Source: Ensifer adhaerens
Lineage (GTDB): Bacteria > Pseudomonadota > Alphaproteobacteria > Rhizobiales > Rhizobiaceae
Length of the DNA stretch: 64,000 nucleotides
Reading direction: 5' to 3'
NCBI RefSeq assembly: GCF_028993555.1
Contig: NZ_CP118611.1
Span: forward strand, 1,420,001 to 1,484,000
Made by a program: the position numbers and the translations under genes. Shown one piece after another: positions 8,373 through 17,340 of the stretch. A model generated the notes under the pieces. It did no database searches and was not told the origin of the DNA. It was given only the letters and a program-made list of their open reading frames with translations. Each line of letters begins with the position of its first letter. Position 1 is the first letter of the stretch.

Positions 8373-9959
8373 TCAGGATTTCTGGAACATGGCGAGCATG
8401 CGCCGTGTGACGAGGAAGCCGCCGACGATGTTGACCGTGGCGATCAGCACCGAGAGTGCCGCAAGCAGCACCACCAGCCAGTTGGCTGACCCGATCTGCA
8501 GCAGCGCGCCGAGAATGACGATGCCGGAGACCGCATTGGTGACGGCCATCAGCGGCGTGTGCAGCGAATGCGAGACGTTCCAGATGACCTGGAAGCCGAC
8601 GAAGCAGGCGAGCACGAAGACGACGAAGTGGCCCATGAAGGCTGGTGGCGCAAAGGCGCCGACGATGAGCAGCAGCGCCGTACCGACGGCAAGCAGTGCA
8701 AGCTGGTTCTTCGTCTGGGCCTTGAAGGCTGCGGCCTCTGAAGCGCGCTTTTCCTCCGGTGTCGGCTCCTTCACCTTCTCCTTTGGTTTCTGCGCCGCGA
8801 TCGCGGCGATCTTCGGCGGCGGCGGCGGATAGGTGATCGCCCCGTCGAAGGTGACGGTCGCTCCACGGATGACGTCGTCCTCCATGTTGTGGACGAGCTT
8901 GCCGTCCTTTCCGGGCGTCAGGTCGGTCAGCATATGCCGGATATTGGTGGCATAGAGCGTGGAGGCCTGCGCAGCCATGCGGCTCGGGAAGTCCGTGTAA
9001 CCGATGACGATCACGCCATTGTCGGAGACGATGCGCTGATCGGCGACGGTGAGATCGCAGTTGCCGCCGCGTTCGGCGGCAAGGTCGACCACCACCGATC
9101 CCGGCTTCATCGCAGCCACCATGTCGGCAAGCCAAAGTTTCGGCGCATCGCGGCCGGGGATCAGCGCCGTGGTGATAACGATGTCGATCTGAGGTGCGAG
9201 CTCCCGGAACTTGGCAAGCTGCTTCTCGCGGAACTCTGGCGAGGACGGGGCCGCATAGCCACCGGTTGCCGCACCGTCCTGCTGAGCGCCCCCCTCGCCA
9301 TCGGCAAAATCGAGATAGACGAACTCGGCCCCCATGCTTTCGATCTGCTCGGCGACCTCAGGGCGAACGTCGAAGGCATAGGTCTGGGCGCCGAGCGAGG
9401 TGGCAACGCCGATCGCAGCAAGACCGGCGACGCCGGCGCCGATTACCAGCACCTTGGCTGGCGGCACCTTGCCGGCGGCTGTGACCTGGCCGGTGAAGAA
9501 ACGGCCGAAATTGTTGCCGGCCTCGATCACCGCGCGGTAGCCGGCGATGTTGGCCATCGACGACAGCGCGTCCATCTTCTGGGCGCGCGAGATGCGCGGC
9601 ACCATGTCCATGGCGATGACGTTGGCGTCCTTCGAGCGCGCAAGCTCCAGCAACTCACCGTTCTGGCCGGGATAGAAGAACGAGATCAGCGTCTTGTCCG
9701 CAGACAGAAGCGCGACCTCGCTCGGCTCAGGCGGTCGCACCTTGAGGACGACGTCTACAAGCGAAAAGAGCGCGCCTGCATCGTCAACCACCGTCACCCC
9801 TGCGGCGCGGTAGGCATCGTCGGATATGCCAGCCCCAAGTCCGGCGCCCGTCTGAACAAAGCAATCATGTCCGAGCTTGCGCAACTGAACGGCAGAATCC
9901 GGCGTCATCGCCACGCGCAGCTCGTTCGCCGCACGCTCCCTTGGCGCTCCGATCTTCAT
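8373..9959 (-). CDS. pntA: NAD(P) transhydrogenase subunit alpha (single-chain)
   Basis: This 528-residue protein carries the NAD(H)-binding domain I and C-terminal membrane helices. The N-terminus [20 protein letters not shown] and the Rossmann segment [20 protein letters not shown] are characteristic, as is [12 protein letters not shown]. Residues about 430-528 hold four membrane helices (domain II). Many alphaproteobacteria split this subunit into two genes; here it is one chain as in enterobacteria, joined by a Pro-rich linker ([13 protein letters not shown]). The ATG at 9959 follows GAGAGAGG by six bases; a start six codons earlier has no such site. The gene lies 68 bases behind the secreted-protein gene on the same strand. 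Confidence 0.95.
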   Translation of the reverse strand: MKIGAPRERAANELRVAMTPDSAVQLRKLGHDCFVQTGAGLGAGISDDAYRAAGVTVVDDAGALFSLVDVVLKVRPPEPSEVALLSADKTLISFFYPGQNGELLELARSKDANVIAMDMVPRISRAQKMDALSSMANIAGYRAVIEAGNNFGRFFTGQVTAAGKVPPAKVLVIGAGVAGLAAIGVATSLGAQTYAFDVRPEVAEQIESMGAEFVYLDFADGEGGAQQDGAATGGYAAPSSPEFREKQLAKFRELAPQIDIVITTALIPGRDAPKLWLADMVAAMKPGSVVVDLAAERGGNCDLTVADQRIVSDNGVIVIGYTDFPSRMAAQASTLYATNIRHMLTDLTPGKDGKLVHNMEDDVIRGATVTFDGAITYPPPPPKIAAIAAQKPKEKVKEPTPEEKRASEAAAFKAQTKNQLALLAVGTALLLIVGAFAPPAFMGHFVVFVLACFVGFQVIWNVSHSLHTPLMAVTNAVSGIVILGALLQIGSANWLVVLLAALSVLIATVNIVGGFLVTRRMLAMFQKS

Positions 9960-10027
9960 GTTAAACCTCTCTCTCACCGGCGCTTCACCGGGTCATTTCT
10001 TTGTCGAATGGGTATGAATCGTCTAGG

Positions 10028-11305
10028 TCAGTCGGGCAGTCCGTTCTTCGAGGCACCAAGCATGCGGAGCCTAAGACCGAACCAGCCGACCAGGGGCAGA
10101 AAGGCGAGCCCGAGCGCGAGGCCGCCACTTCGAGGCCGCACGATCACGATGTCGCGCGTGAAGCCGACACCGACGTCTGCTTTCGCCGAAACCTCTCCCG
10201 AAACGGCTGCACCGGATGATGGTGCGGTGATCGCGAAGGCAGTCAAATCCTCCTTTTCACCTTCCTTAGCGGGACGGACGCGGTAGCCAAAGCCGGACCC
10301 AGCTACCTGCTCGACCTTCAGTCGCGCCAGCGAAGCCCCCTGCTTCACCTCGCCGAACCGGATATCGGCGTTTTCGATGGCAGCGGGTTTGCGTCGCACC
10401 CAGATGTCCCGTCCGGCCACGACCTCGACTTGCGGCGACACGACTGGCAGATACTCTGCCTCCTGGAAACGGTCGGCGGCAGAAAGCGTCAAATAAAATG
10501 TCGAACCAGGGCGCACGAAGATCCGCGCGTCCTCGTGGTTGCTCGGGATCGGGCGCGTCCAGCGCTCCTCGGGCACAACGTCGCCGACGAGAACGCCTCG
10601 GCCGGCGGCCTCGACCACGTCCAGATCTCGAGCTGTTCCTGCAACAACCACATCATTCACATATAACGCCATCTCATACCGGCCGGCGGCGAGAGCAAGG
10701 CGATAGGCCTGCGATGGCTTCGTCACGAGCTTGAGGCTCGGCTCAGGCAGGGCGGCGGGCGGCGGAATGATCTCGACGCCGCCCCCCTTGGCGCGAGCGG
10801 CGCCGGCTTCAACGAGCTTTTTTTCATAGGCCGTTTGACGCGCCAAAGCCTCAGCGTAACGTCGGTTGAATGACCTTTCCTCGTTCCAGTAGGTTTCGTA
10901 CTCGGCGGTCGCGGCGTCGCCCCAAAGCAAACGTCCGTCACCATTCACGGCTCCGCGCGGATAAAGGACGACATAGGAGGATGGGCGTACGGCGGCGACT
11001 TCCTGGCCGTCTTTCGTGATCTTCAGGAAGCCGACGACGTCCTCTCGCTTCTTCTCGAGATCCACATACACTTGGCGCGAGAGCGGCCAATAATATTCCT
11101 CCGTGCCGACGAAGGAGAGCGCGCTGTCCTCACCCGATATCAGGTGCAGGGCTGGAGATTGCGACGGCAGGAACATCTCCCGGAAAGAAAAGCCGTCCCA
11201 GACGCGACCTGTCACCACGATGGCGTCTCGACGCTCGGGCTCGACTGCGGTTGCAGAACCAGTCACAAGGGAAACAAAGACAAGGGCGAGGAGGATGCGT
11301 CTCAT
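10028..11305 (-). CDS. Secreted or membrane-anchored protein of an ABC-2 exporter set
   Basis: This is a 425-residue protein, not assigned to a family. It has a signal peptide (RRILLALVFVSLVTGSATA, cut near residue 20), a large periplasmic part rich in beta-type sequence, a charged helical stretch around 135-170, and a C-terminal membrane helix (GGLALGLAFLPLVGWFGL, about 397-415) with a short basic tail. The domain therefore faces the periplasm and is tethered at its C-terminus. The ATG overlaps the stop of the ABC-2 permease by four bases, so the two are translationally coupled and probably work together, for example as a periplasmic receiver or adaptor of the exporter. The function itself is unknown. 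Confidence 0.8.
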   Translation of the reverse strand: MRRILLALVFVSLVTGSATAVEPERRDAIVVTGRVWDGFSFREMFLPSQSPALHLISGEDSALSFVGTEEYYWPLSRQVYVDLEKKREDVVGFLKITKDGQEVAAVRPSSYVVLYPRGAVNGDGRLLWGDAATAEYETYWNEERSFNRRYAEALARQTAYEKKLVEAGAARAKGGGVEIIPPPAALPEPSLKLVTKPSQAYRLALAAGRYEMALYVNDVVVAGTARDLDVVEAAGRGVLVGDVVPEERWTRPIPSNHEDARIFVRPGSTFYLTLSAADRFQEAEYLPVVSPQVEVVAGRDIWVRRKPAAIENADIRFGEVKQGASLARLKVEQVAGSGFGYRVRPAKEGEKEDLTAFAITAPSSGAAVSGEVSAKADVGVGFTRDIVIVRPRSGGLALGLAFLPLVGWFGLRLRMLGASKNGLPD

Positions 11306-12162
11306 GCGCTGGCTCCTTTCATGCGGACCATCAAGCGTGCAGCTGCGAGCAGGGCCACCGCCAGTATCGCTGAGGCGAGCATGTGTACCGAACCCGGCGC
11401 GACCTGCGTGAAGACACCTTGGATGAGCAGCCCGACGCCTGCGACGGGAGAGAGAGCATGGATGACTGGTGCGACGCCTTCAAGCGCAGCGCGTAAATAG
11501 AGCGCGAAGAGGCTCATTTCGTCGGAACCCATGGTGCGCAGCAGGCCGAGCAGAGCTTCATACACCGCCAGCAGCGAGACCACTGACAGATAGACTACGA
11601 CCGCGCTACGGACGGAACCGGCCGAAGCAGAGACCAGCAATCCCAAGCCCATGATGGGCAAAACAAGACTGATGGATCCCGCAAACGAGAGAAGCTCACC
11701 AGGACTGATGACGCCGCCGCCGAGCGGCTGAGCAAGGAGAAGGTAAAGGCAATAGAGCCCCATCAGCCCAACGAACGCGACCAGTTCGACAAGATATTTT
11801 GACACGATTATCGCCGTCCATGAGACCGGCCCTACCAGAAGCACCTCCAGCGTACCGTGCTCTCTCTCCCAACTCAGCCCCGCGGCAAGGCGCAGGCCAA
11901 GGACAAGGCCGAGGAAAGTGATCACTGCGGCATTCAAACCCGCGAGGGGATCGGCGGCCACGACGACGGTTTCCGTCTCGAACGTATTCTGAAAGCCCGC
12001 CCCGTAGAGATAGGCCATCAGCGAGATCGTCGTGGCCACCAGCCAGAACCAGATCGCATGGAACTTCGCCGCCGTCTCCCGCAACACCAAAAGCGTGACC
12101 TGCCGTACGAGACCGGGCGGGCTGAGTTTCAATCCGACGAAGACGGGGCGAACGTGTTCCAT
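11302..12162 (-). CDS. ABC-2 type transporter permease
   Basis: This is a 286-residue permease with six membrane helices in the ABC-2/NosY arrangement. An amphipathic N-terminus (QVTLLVLRETAAKFHAIWFW) leads into helix 1. A central segment contains GLSWEREHGTLEVLLVGPVS, the conserved cytoplasmic E-rich loop of ABC-2 permeases where the ATPase docks. The matching ATPase is probably the gene at 12979-13956, with an SDR gene in between. It overlaps the following periplasmic-protein gene by four bases. Direction of transport is most likely export or membrane maturation. The substrate is unknown. Confidence 0.85.
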   Translation of the reverse strand: MEHVRPVFVGLKLSPPGLVRQVTLLVLRETAAKFHAIWFWLVATTISLMAYLYGAGFQNTFETETVVVAADPLAGLNAAVITFLGLVLGLRLAAGLSWEREHGTLEVLLVGPVSWTAIIVSKYLVELVAFVGLMGLYCLYLLLAQPLGGGVISPGELLSFAGSISLVLPIMGLGLLVSASAGSVRSAVVVYLSVVSLLAVYEALLGLLRTMGSDEMSLFALYLRAALEGVAPVIHALSPVAGVGLLIQGVFTQVAPGSVHMLASAILAVALLAAARLMVRMKGASA

Positions 12163-12173
12163 GACTGGCTTTC

Positions 12174-12962
12174 CTACATGACGGTGCGGATAAGACCGCC
12201 GTCGATCCGCAATGCCGCGCCGTTGACAATGCCGGTGCGGGAGGATCCGAGGAAGGTGACGAAATCCGCCACTTCCTCCGGCTTAGAGAGGCGCTGGATC
12301 AGTGATGTCGGCCGGTTTTCGGCGACGAAGCGGCGCTCTGCATCCGGTTTCGGCACGCCTGGATAAAGGCCTGCTATGAGGGCGGCTACGCCTTCGGTGC
12401 TGCACGGACCAGGAAGGACGGAATTCACCGTAACGTTCGTGCCCTTTGTCGTCTCGGCGAGGTTGCGCGCAAGCGAGAGCTGCATGGTCTTGGTCGCGCT
12501 GTAGGCCGGCATCTCCGGGGCCGGATTGATGCCCGATTCACTTGCCATGAAGATGACGCGGCCAGCGTCGCGTGCCAGCATCTTCGGCAGGTAGTGCCGG
12601 GCGAGCCGAACGCCGCTCATAACATTGACTTCGATGAGTTCGTACCAGCGGTCATCGCCGGCTTTGTAGACATCGACGGCCTCGTAGATGCCGAGATTGA
12701 CGATCAGCACATCTACGTCGGGGCAGTTCGCGATCAGTTCCTCGCAGCCTTCCCGCGTGCCGGAATTGCCGACGGCCGTCTCCAGCTTCGCCTCGGGAAG
12801 CTCGTCGCGAAGACGCGCCGCGGCTCGATCGATCGTATCGGCGCTACGGCCGTTGAGTACGACCGTCGCGCCTTCGCGGGCCATCGCACGCGCGATGGCG
12901 AAGCCCAGGCCGCCGGTCGAGGCGGTAATCAGGCAGCGTCGGTTTTTGTATCCCAAGTCCAT
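12174..12962 (-). CDS. Short-chain dehydrogenase/reductase
   Basis: This is a 262-residue NAD(P)-dependent SDR. The cofactor motif is altered to TASTGGLGFAIA (usual TGxxxGxG), catalytic Ser is in FMASESGI and Tyr/Lys in YSATK, and the C-terminus is GAALRIDGGLIRTVM. It is clearly paralogous to the SDR at 24103-24888 (shared blocks such as LAETTKGTNV against LAELTRGTNV, and the GGxIR end). It lies between the ATPase and the permease of an ABC-2 exporter, with gaps of 16 and 11 bases, an unusual place for a soluble enzyme. The substrate is probably the sugar or polyol intermediate of the locus (inference). Confidence 0.88.
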   Translation of the reverse strand: MDLGYKNRRCLITASTGGLGFAIARAMAREGATVVLNGRSADTIDRAAARLRDELPEAKLETAVGNSGTREGCEELIANCPDVDVLIVNLGIYEAVDVYKAGDDRWYELIEVNVMSGVRLARHYLPKMLARDAGRVIFMASESGINPAPEMPAYSATKTMQLSLARNLAETTKGTNVTVNSVLPGPCSTEGVAALIAGLYPGVPKPDAERRFVAENRPTSLIQRLSKPEEVADFVTFLGSSRTGIVNGAALRIDGGLIRTVM

Positions 12963-12978
12963 CGGTCAATATCCTTTC

Positions 12979-13956
12979 TTAGTTCAAAGTGTCGTCTGGA
13001 CGGTAAACCGCCGAAGGTTCCGGCCGTGTCAGACCGAGGAATACGTCCTCCAGCGTGGGCGTATCCGCGTCGACGGAGAGGACGGTGAGACCCGCCGCCG
13101 ACAACAGGGCTGCCACGCGAGCACGGGCAGCCCGCACGTCGTCTGGCGGAGTCTTCAGGACAATGCGTACGTGCTGCGGACCGACCTGCCGGGCTCCTTC
13201 AATGTCGTTGACGGATGCAATCACTCGGAGCGCCTCAACCGCGGGCTCGAAGAGTTCGACTTGCAGGCCGCCCTGCCCCCACCCGGCGGCGGCGATGTCG
13301 CAAGGCCGACCGTCGGCGATCACCGCACCTTCGCGCATAAAGACGACGCTATCGCAGACCCGCTCCATCTCAGCCAGCTGGTGGGATGAAAACAGCAGCG
13401 TGACTCCGTCGGCCTTCATCTCACGAAAGACGGCGCGCATGTCGGCCACTCCGTTGGGATCGAGGCCAAGGGTCGGCTCGTCTAGCATCAGAAACTCCGG
13501 CCTGTGCAGCATGACGCGCGCGAGGCACGCCCGTTGCTGCATCCCACGGGAAAATGCGCCGAGCCGCCGTTCGGCCGCCTGCCTTAGCCCGACGCGGTCG
13601 AGTGTTTCGCGGACGCGCGCCGCGGCTTCGGGCACGCCATAGAGATCGGCAAAGAAGCGAAGATAGGCCTTCGCCGTCATGTCCGGATAGATGCGCGGCC
13701 TCTCCTGCAGGTAGCCGATGCGCGTCCGCATGCCGGCAAGTCTGCGACGGTCTCGGATACCAAAAAACTCGATCTCGCCGGCATCCGGTTCCACCAACCC
13801 CATGATCATGCCCATGACGGTGGTCTTTCCAGCGCCATTCGGTCCGAGGAATCCGGTGACCTCGCCGCTGGCCACGGAGAAGCTCGCCTGCCGGACCGCC
13901 AGCTTCGCTCCGAAGGCCTTGGTGAGACCGTCAACGACAAGAGCATGCGTCGCCAT
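12979..13956 (-). CDS. ABC transporter ATP-binding protein (ABC-2/CcmA type)
   Basis: This 325-residue ATPase has Walker A LGPNGAGKTTVMGM (about residue 38), signature FSRGMQQRACLARVM (LSGGQ replaced by FSRGM), Walker B EFLMLDEPTLGLDP, and a C-terminal extension typical of exporters of the DrrA/NatA kind (LTVLSVDADTPTLEDVFLGL). The ATG at 13956 begins MATHALVVDGL, with AAGG upstream. A longer frame upstream has no family similarity. It follows the small membrane protein by 14 bases and is thus continuous with the sugar importer genes, although by type it belongs with the permease at 11302-12162. Confidence 0.9.
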   Translation of the reverse strand: MATHALVVDGLTKAFGAKLAVRQASFSVASGEVTGFLGPNGAGKTTVMGMIMGLVEPDAGEIEFFGIRDRRRLAGMRTRIGYLQERPRIYPDMTAKAYLRFFADLYGVPEAAARVRETLDRVGLRQAAERRLGAFSRGMQQRACLARVMLHRPEFLMLDEPTLGLDPNGVADMRAVFREMKADGVTLLFSSHQLAEMERVCDSVVFMREGAVIADGRPCDIAAAGWGQGGLQVELFEPAVEALRVIASVNDIEGARQVGPQHVRIVLKTPPDDVRAARARVAALLSAAGLTVLSVDADTPTLEDVFLGLTRPEPSAVYRPDDTLN

Positions 13957-13970
13957 TAACGTCAGCCTTC

Positions 13971-14213
13971 TCAGTAAATCGCCGGCATCATGTAGAGCCG
14001 CGAGAGGTTGATCACGATCATCGTGACGCCGGCTGCGAGCAGGAACTCCATCGGCCAAGCGAGCAGCTTCACCCGGTCGTTCCAGACCTTCAACGCCACG
14101 ATCACTACGACGGCGGTCAGTGAAGCCGGCCAGTGCGACACGTTGCCGGTCATGACGGTGCAGGAACCGAGAAGCAGCGCCAGAATGAGGCAAAGCACGA
14201 ATTTTCCCTGCAT
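13971..14213 (-). CDS. Small membrane protein of the carbohydrate ABC operon
   Basis: This is an 80-residue protein starting at the ATG one base after the ATPase stop. An N-terminal hydrophobic stretch ends in LLLGSC, which could be a lipobox or simply helix 1. Two further hydrophobic helices follow (ASLTAVVVIVALKVW and MEFLLAAGVTMIVINL). Small membrane proteins of unknown role occur in glycerol-type ABC operons with two ATPases (GlpSTPQ), and this gene holds a comparable place. I did not recognise the family. The tight spacing argues that it is real. Confidence 0.65.
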   Translation of the reverse strand: MQGKFVLCLILALLLGSCTVMTGNVSHWPASLTAVVVIVALKVWNDRVKLLAWPMEFLLAAGVTMIVINLSRLYMMPAIY

Positions 14214-14214
14214 C

Positions 14215-15360
14215 TCAGTTCTCCTCGTTTTCTGACCGGCTCGCAGCCGCTTGCGCGATCGTGCGGCCCGAACCGCGCTCAAATAGATATATCCAGTTCG
14301 GGTCGAAACCGGCGTAGAGGCGGCTACCCTCCTCCTTAGCCAGATGAGCGGTTTCAGTTGTGGAACTGCGCGTGGTGACGGTCACGGGGCCGCACTTCAG
14401 GACATAGAGGTTCTCGGCGCCAGTGGGCTCGAAGGAATAGAGTTCGACGGCGACAGCATGGGCGCTATCGGCGGTGTCGCTGATGGAAATGTGCTCCGGC
14501 CGGATTCCAAGCCTCACGCTTTCTCCAACAAGCCTCTCGACGCCATTGTCCCGGACCCAGCCCTCAGCGAGCGGGATTTCGAAATTCTCCGTCAAGGCGA
14601 CGATCCGACCGTCGATGCGGGCTATGCGCACATCGAACACGTTCATCTGCGGTTCGCCCACGAAACTGGCGACAAACTCCGTCGCGGGACGCTCGAAAAT
14701 TTCGCGCGGGTTGGCGAATTGCAACATCTCGCCATCCTTCATAACGATGATGCGGTCCGCCATAGTCATGGCTTCGAGCTGATCGTGCGTCACGAAGATC
14801 GTGGTGACGCCGACGGTCTTCTGGATGTGGCGCAACTCGGCGCGCATCTGGCCCCGCAATTGCGCGTCGAGATGGGACATCGGCTCGTCCATGAGAAAGA
14901 CGTCAGCGTCGCGCACCAGCATGCGGGCAATCGCTACGCGCTGCAGCTGGCCCGCCGAGAGTTGATCGGGTTTGCGCTGCAGCACTTCGGTGATCTGCAT
15001 GGTGCGGGCGACCGCTTCAACCTTGCGAGCGATCTCGGCACGCGGAAGCCGCCGCACTTCCAGCGGATAGGCAATGTTGCCGAAGACCGTCAGGTGACGG
15101 TAGAGGCCATAGTCCTGGAACACCATTCCCACATTGCGATGACGCGGACGCAGGTAGGTGACGTTCCGGCCGCCGATGGCGATGCGTCCGTCGCTTGGCA
15201 TTTCAAGGCCGGCGATCATGCGCAGCGTCGTCGTCTTGCCGCACCCCGAGGGGCCAAGAAGGAAGACGAACTCGCCGTCGTTGACCGTGATGTTCACGCC
15301 ATGCACGGCCTGGAACGCGCCGAACTGCTTCACCAAACCATTGATCTCGATTTCAGCCAT
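14215..15360 (-). CDS. Carbohydrate ABC importer ATPase 2 (MalK/UgpC type)
   Basis: This 381-residue ATPase has Walker A LGPSGCGKTTTLRM, Q-loop GMVFQDYGLYRH, signature LSAGQLQRVAIARML (Ala in place of the first Gly) and Walker B DVFLMDEPMSHLDAQL, followed by a C-terminal TOBE domain from about residue 240. It is a different protein from the ATPase at 18816-19970, so the importer probably uses a heterodimer of ATPases. The altered signature may mean the two sites are not equivalent. It lies 42 bases behind the second permease. Confidence 0.93.
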   Translation of the reverse strand: MAEIEINGLVKQFGAFQAVHGVNITVNDGEFVFLLGPSGCGKTTTLRMIAGLEMPSDGRIAIGGRNVTYLRPRHRNVGMVFQDYGLYRHLTVFGNIAYPLEVRRLPRAEIARKVEAVARTMQITEVLQRKPDQLSAGQLQRVAIARMLVRDADVFLMDEPMSHLDAQLRGQMRAELRHIQKTVGVTTIFVTHDQLEAMTMADRIIVMKDGEMLQFANPREIFERPATEFVASFVGEPQMNVFDVRIARIDGRIVALTENFEIPLAEGWVRDNGVERLVGESVRLGIRPEHISISDTADSAHAVAVELYSFEPTGAENLYVLKCGPVTVTTRSSTTETAHLAKEEGSRLYAGFDPNWIYLFERGSGRTIAQAAASRSENEEN

Positions 15361-15402
15361 GGCGGTGCTCCAATGTTTTGCTTGCGCTGTTGCGGAAGGG
15401 GA

Positions 15403-16260
15403 TCATTTGCGTACCACCCCCTGTGAGAGACCGCTGATGAACTGGCGCTGCAGCAGCAGCACGAAAAGGATCAGAGGCGCTGTGATAAGGACGACCGCGG
15501 CGCCTAGCACGTTCCAGCGAATGTCCGCTCCGATCGAATAGGCCATGATGGCCGGCGGCATGGTCTTCGCCTGATTGCTGGTGAGGAAGGTGGCAAAGGC
15601 GAATTCGTTCCAGGAGAGGATCATAACGAAGATAGCGGTCGCTGTGATCGAAGGCGCCATGACCGGCAGCGTCACCTTGCGGAAGGCGGCGAACCAAGTG
15701 TCGCCGTCAACCATCGCTGATTCTTCGTATCGGCGCGGGATGTCACGGAAATAGCCGGTCAGCATCCAGACAACGAAGGGTAACTGCATGGCGGTGTAGA
15801 GGATGATGAGCCCAAGCAGCGTATCTAGCAGACCTGCGGTCTGGAACGTGACGAAGATCGGGATCAAGACCGCTACCGGCGGCATCATGCGGTTAGTGAG
15901 CACCCAGAAGGACACGTCGTCCCGACCGGGAAAATCGTAGCGCGCGAGCGCATAGGCGCAGAACATTCCGATCGTCACCGAGAAGAACGTGGAGGCGAGC
16001 GAAACGACCACGCTGTTGAAGAAGTTCTTGAGGATGCCCTTCTCGGAAATGAGGTAGTTGAACGCTTCGAGGGAGGGCGTGAAGAACCAGGTCGGTGTTG
16101 CGGATGCCGACGTTGCGCCGTCCATGAAGCCTGTCATCACCACCCAGAGATAAGGCAGGAAGTTGACGACGCAGACGAGGACGATGACGACATAGACCCA
16201 CCAGTTGCGCTGCACCGGCGGCGCATTGGGCGATTCCATCGTGTAGCTGAGCTTTTTCAT
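15403..16260 (-). CDS. Carbohydrate ABC importer permease (MalG-like)
   Basis: This is a 285-residue inner-membrane permease with six predicted helices. The cytoplasmic EAA loop that contacts the ATPase is seen as YEESAMVDGDTWFAAFRKVT, followed by LPVMAPSITATAIFVMILSW. It forms the channel with the permease encoded nine bases upstream and takes substrate from the periplasmic binding protein at 17341-18765. Length and topology are usual for carbohydrate uptake CUT1 permeases. Confidence 0.93.
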   Translation of the reverse strand: MKKLSYTMESPNAPPVQRNWWVYVVIVLVCVVNFLPYLWVVMTGFMDGATSASATPTWFFTPSLEAFNYLISEKGILKNFFNSVVVSLASTFFSVTIGMFCAYALARYDFPGRDDVSFWVLTNRMMPPVAVLIPIFVTFQTAGLLDTLLGLIILYTAMQLPFVVWMLTGYFRDIPRRYEESAMVDGDTWFAAFRKVTLPVMAPSITATAIFVMILSWNEFAFATFLTSNQAKTMPPAIMAYSIGADIRWNVLGAAVVLITAPLILFVLLLQRQFISGLSQGVVRK

Positions 16261-16269
16261 GGAAACCTC

Positions 16270-17235
16270 CTATTCGGCCAGTTCGGTTTTCGAGCGGAAG
16301 ACGCGAATGAACACGAAGCTCATGACGATGATGATCATCATCATGATCAGCGAGAGCGCTGCGGCCTTGGACGCGTCGAAGAACTCGAGACCGGTCTTCG
16401 TGAGATAGACATTGAGGGTGGTGGTGGCGTTGCCCGGGCCGCCGCGCGTCATGATGACGATGAGTTCATAAGTGCGGAAGGCGTCCATGGTGCGGATGAT
16501 CACTGCAATGAGGATCGCGGGCCGCAGCAGCGGCATGGTGATCGTCCAGAAAACACGCCAGGATCCGGCCCCGTCGATTTCCGCCGCCTCGTAAGGTTGT
16601 CGCGGAATAGAGGCAAGTCCAGCCGAAAGCATCAGGAACATGAACGGTGTCCATTCCCAAACATCGACGAAGACAAGGGTCTGGAAAGCGATGTTCGGAT
16701 CGGACAGGAACGGGATTTCACCAAGTCCGAGCGCCCGCGTGATGCCGCCGACATAATAGGTCATGAGACCGGCGCCCGGATAGAACATGTAGCGCCAGAT
16801 GAGCGCAGCGACGAGTGGCGGCAGAATCATTGGAATGAGGATGAAAATGCGCATGTAGGCGATGCCGCGCAACTGTCGCTGGAACAGTAGCGCAAGCCCG
16901 AGCCCCAGCCAGAACTCGATAAAAACCGCCTGCACCGTGAAGAACAACGTCTTGCGCATGGCGTGCCAGAATTCCGGGTCCTGCACGACGGCCTGATATT
17001 GGTACAGTCCGACGAAGAATTGCGGAATATAGGGCTTGGACAGGATGACGTTGTGGCTCGCGATGTAGAGCGAGTATAGGAACGGATAGATGCCAAGCGC
17101 GAACAGAATGATCAGCGTCGGCGCCATCAGCACCCAGGGAAAAATGGTCCGGTTCGAGGGACCGAAACGGGACAGGAAACCCCGTTGCCCGAAGGCCAGC
17201 GTCGGGGTTGCAGTGGTATGTTCCGAGATCGACAT
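16270..17235 (-). CDS. Carbohydrate ABC importer permease (MalF-like)
   Basis: This is a 321-residue permease with six membrane helices after a cytoplasmic N-terminus. The EAA motif reads YEAAEIDGAGSWRVFWTITM, followed by PLLRPAILIAVIIRTMDAF. It is the first permease of the pair; the second starts nine bases behind. A GC-rich hairpin lies between this gene and the binding-protein gene upstream and may lower permease expression relative to the binding protein. Confidence 0.93.
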   Translation of the reverse strand: MSISEHTTATPTLAFGQRGFLSRFGPSNRTIFPWVLMAPTLIILFALGIYPFLYSLYIASHNVILSKPYIPQFFVGLYQYQAVVQDPEFWHAMRKTLFFTVQAVFIEFWLGLGLALLFQRQLRGIAYMRIFILIPMILPPLVAALIWRYMFYPGAGLMTYYVGGITRALGLGEIPFLSDPNIAFQTLVFVDVWEWTPFMFLMLSAGLASIPRQPYEAAEIDGAGSWRVFWTITMPLLRPAILIAVIIRTMDAFRTYELIVIMTRGGPGNATTTLNVYLTKTGLEFFDASKAAALSLIMMMIIIVMSFVFIRVFRSKTELAE

Positions 17236-17304
17236 GTCTCAGTCCCCTTGCATTACGATTGAGAAAAGGGGCGCGCGCTTCTGGAGGAAAGGCGCGCCGG
17301 CCGG

Positions 17305-17327
17305 CCCGGGTGCCGATCGCACCCGGG
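17305..17327 (-). terminator. Intercistronic hairpin after the binding-protein gene
   Basis: CCCGGGTGC (17305-17313) and GCACCCGGG (17319-17327) form a perfect 9-base GC-rich stem with a 5-base loop, starting 14 bases after the binding-protein stop on the minus strand. No T-run follows. The likely role is partial termination or mRNA 3'-end protection giving excess binding protein, as known in many ABC operons. Confidence 0.6.
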
Positions 17328-17340
17328 ATAGACCTAGAGC

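Noticed and set aside
7172..8410. Open frame of about 410 codons on the plus strand
   Set aside because: It is fully antisense to pntB, has His/Arg/Asp-rich non-protein composition typical of GC-rich shadows, and no ribosome site.
8889..10286. Open frame of about 465 codons on the plus strand
   Set aside because: It is antisense to pntA and the gene upstream. Its sequence is low-complexity Arg/His/Gly and resembles no family.
12979..14193. 404-codon version of the ABC-2 ATPase
   Set aside because: The first 79 codons overlap the small membrane protein gene and have no ABC similarity. The ATG at 13956 gives the normal N-terminus.
14344..15426. Open frame of about 360 codons antisense to the importer ATPase
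   Set aside because: It mirrors the codon pattern of the real ATPase gene and has no start context.
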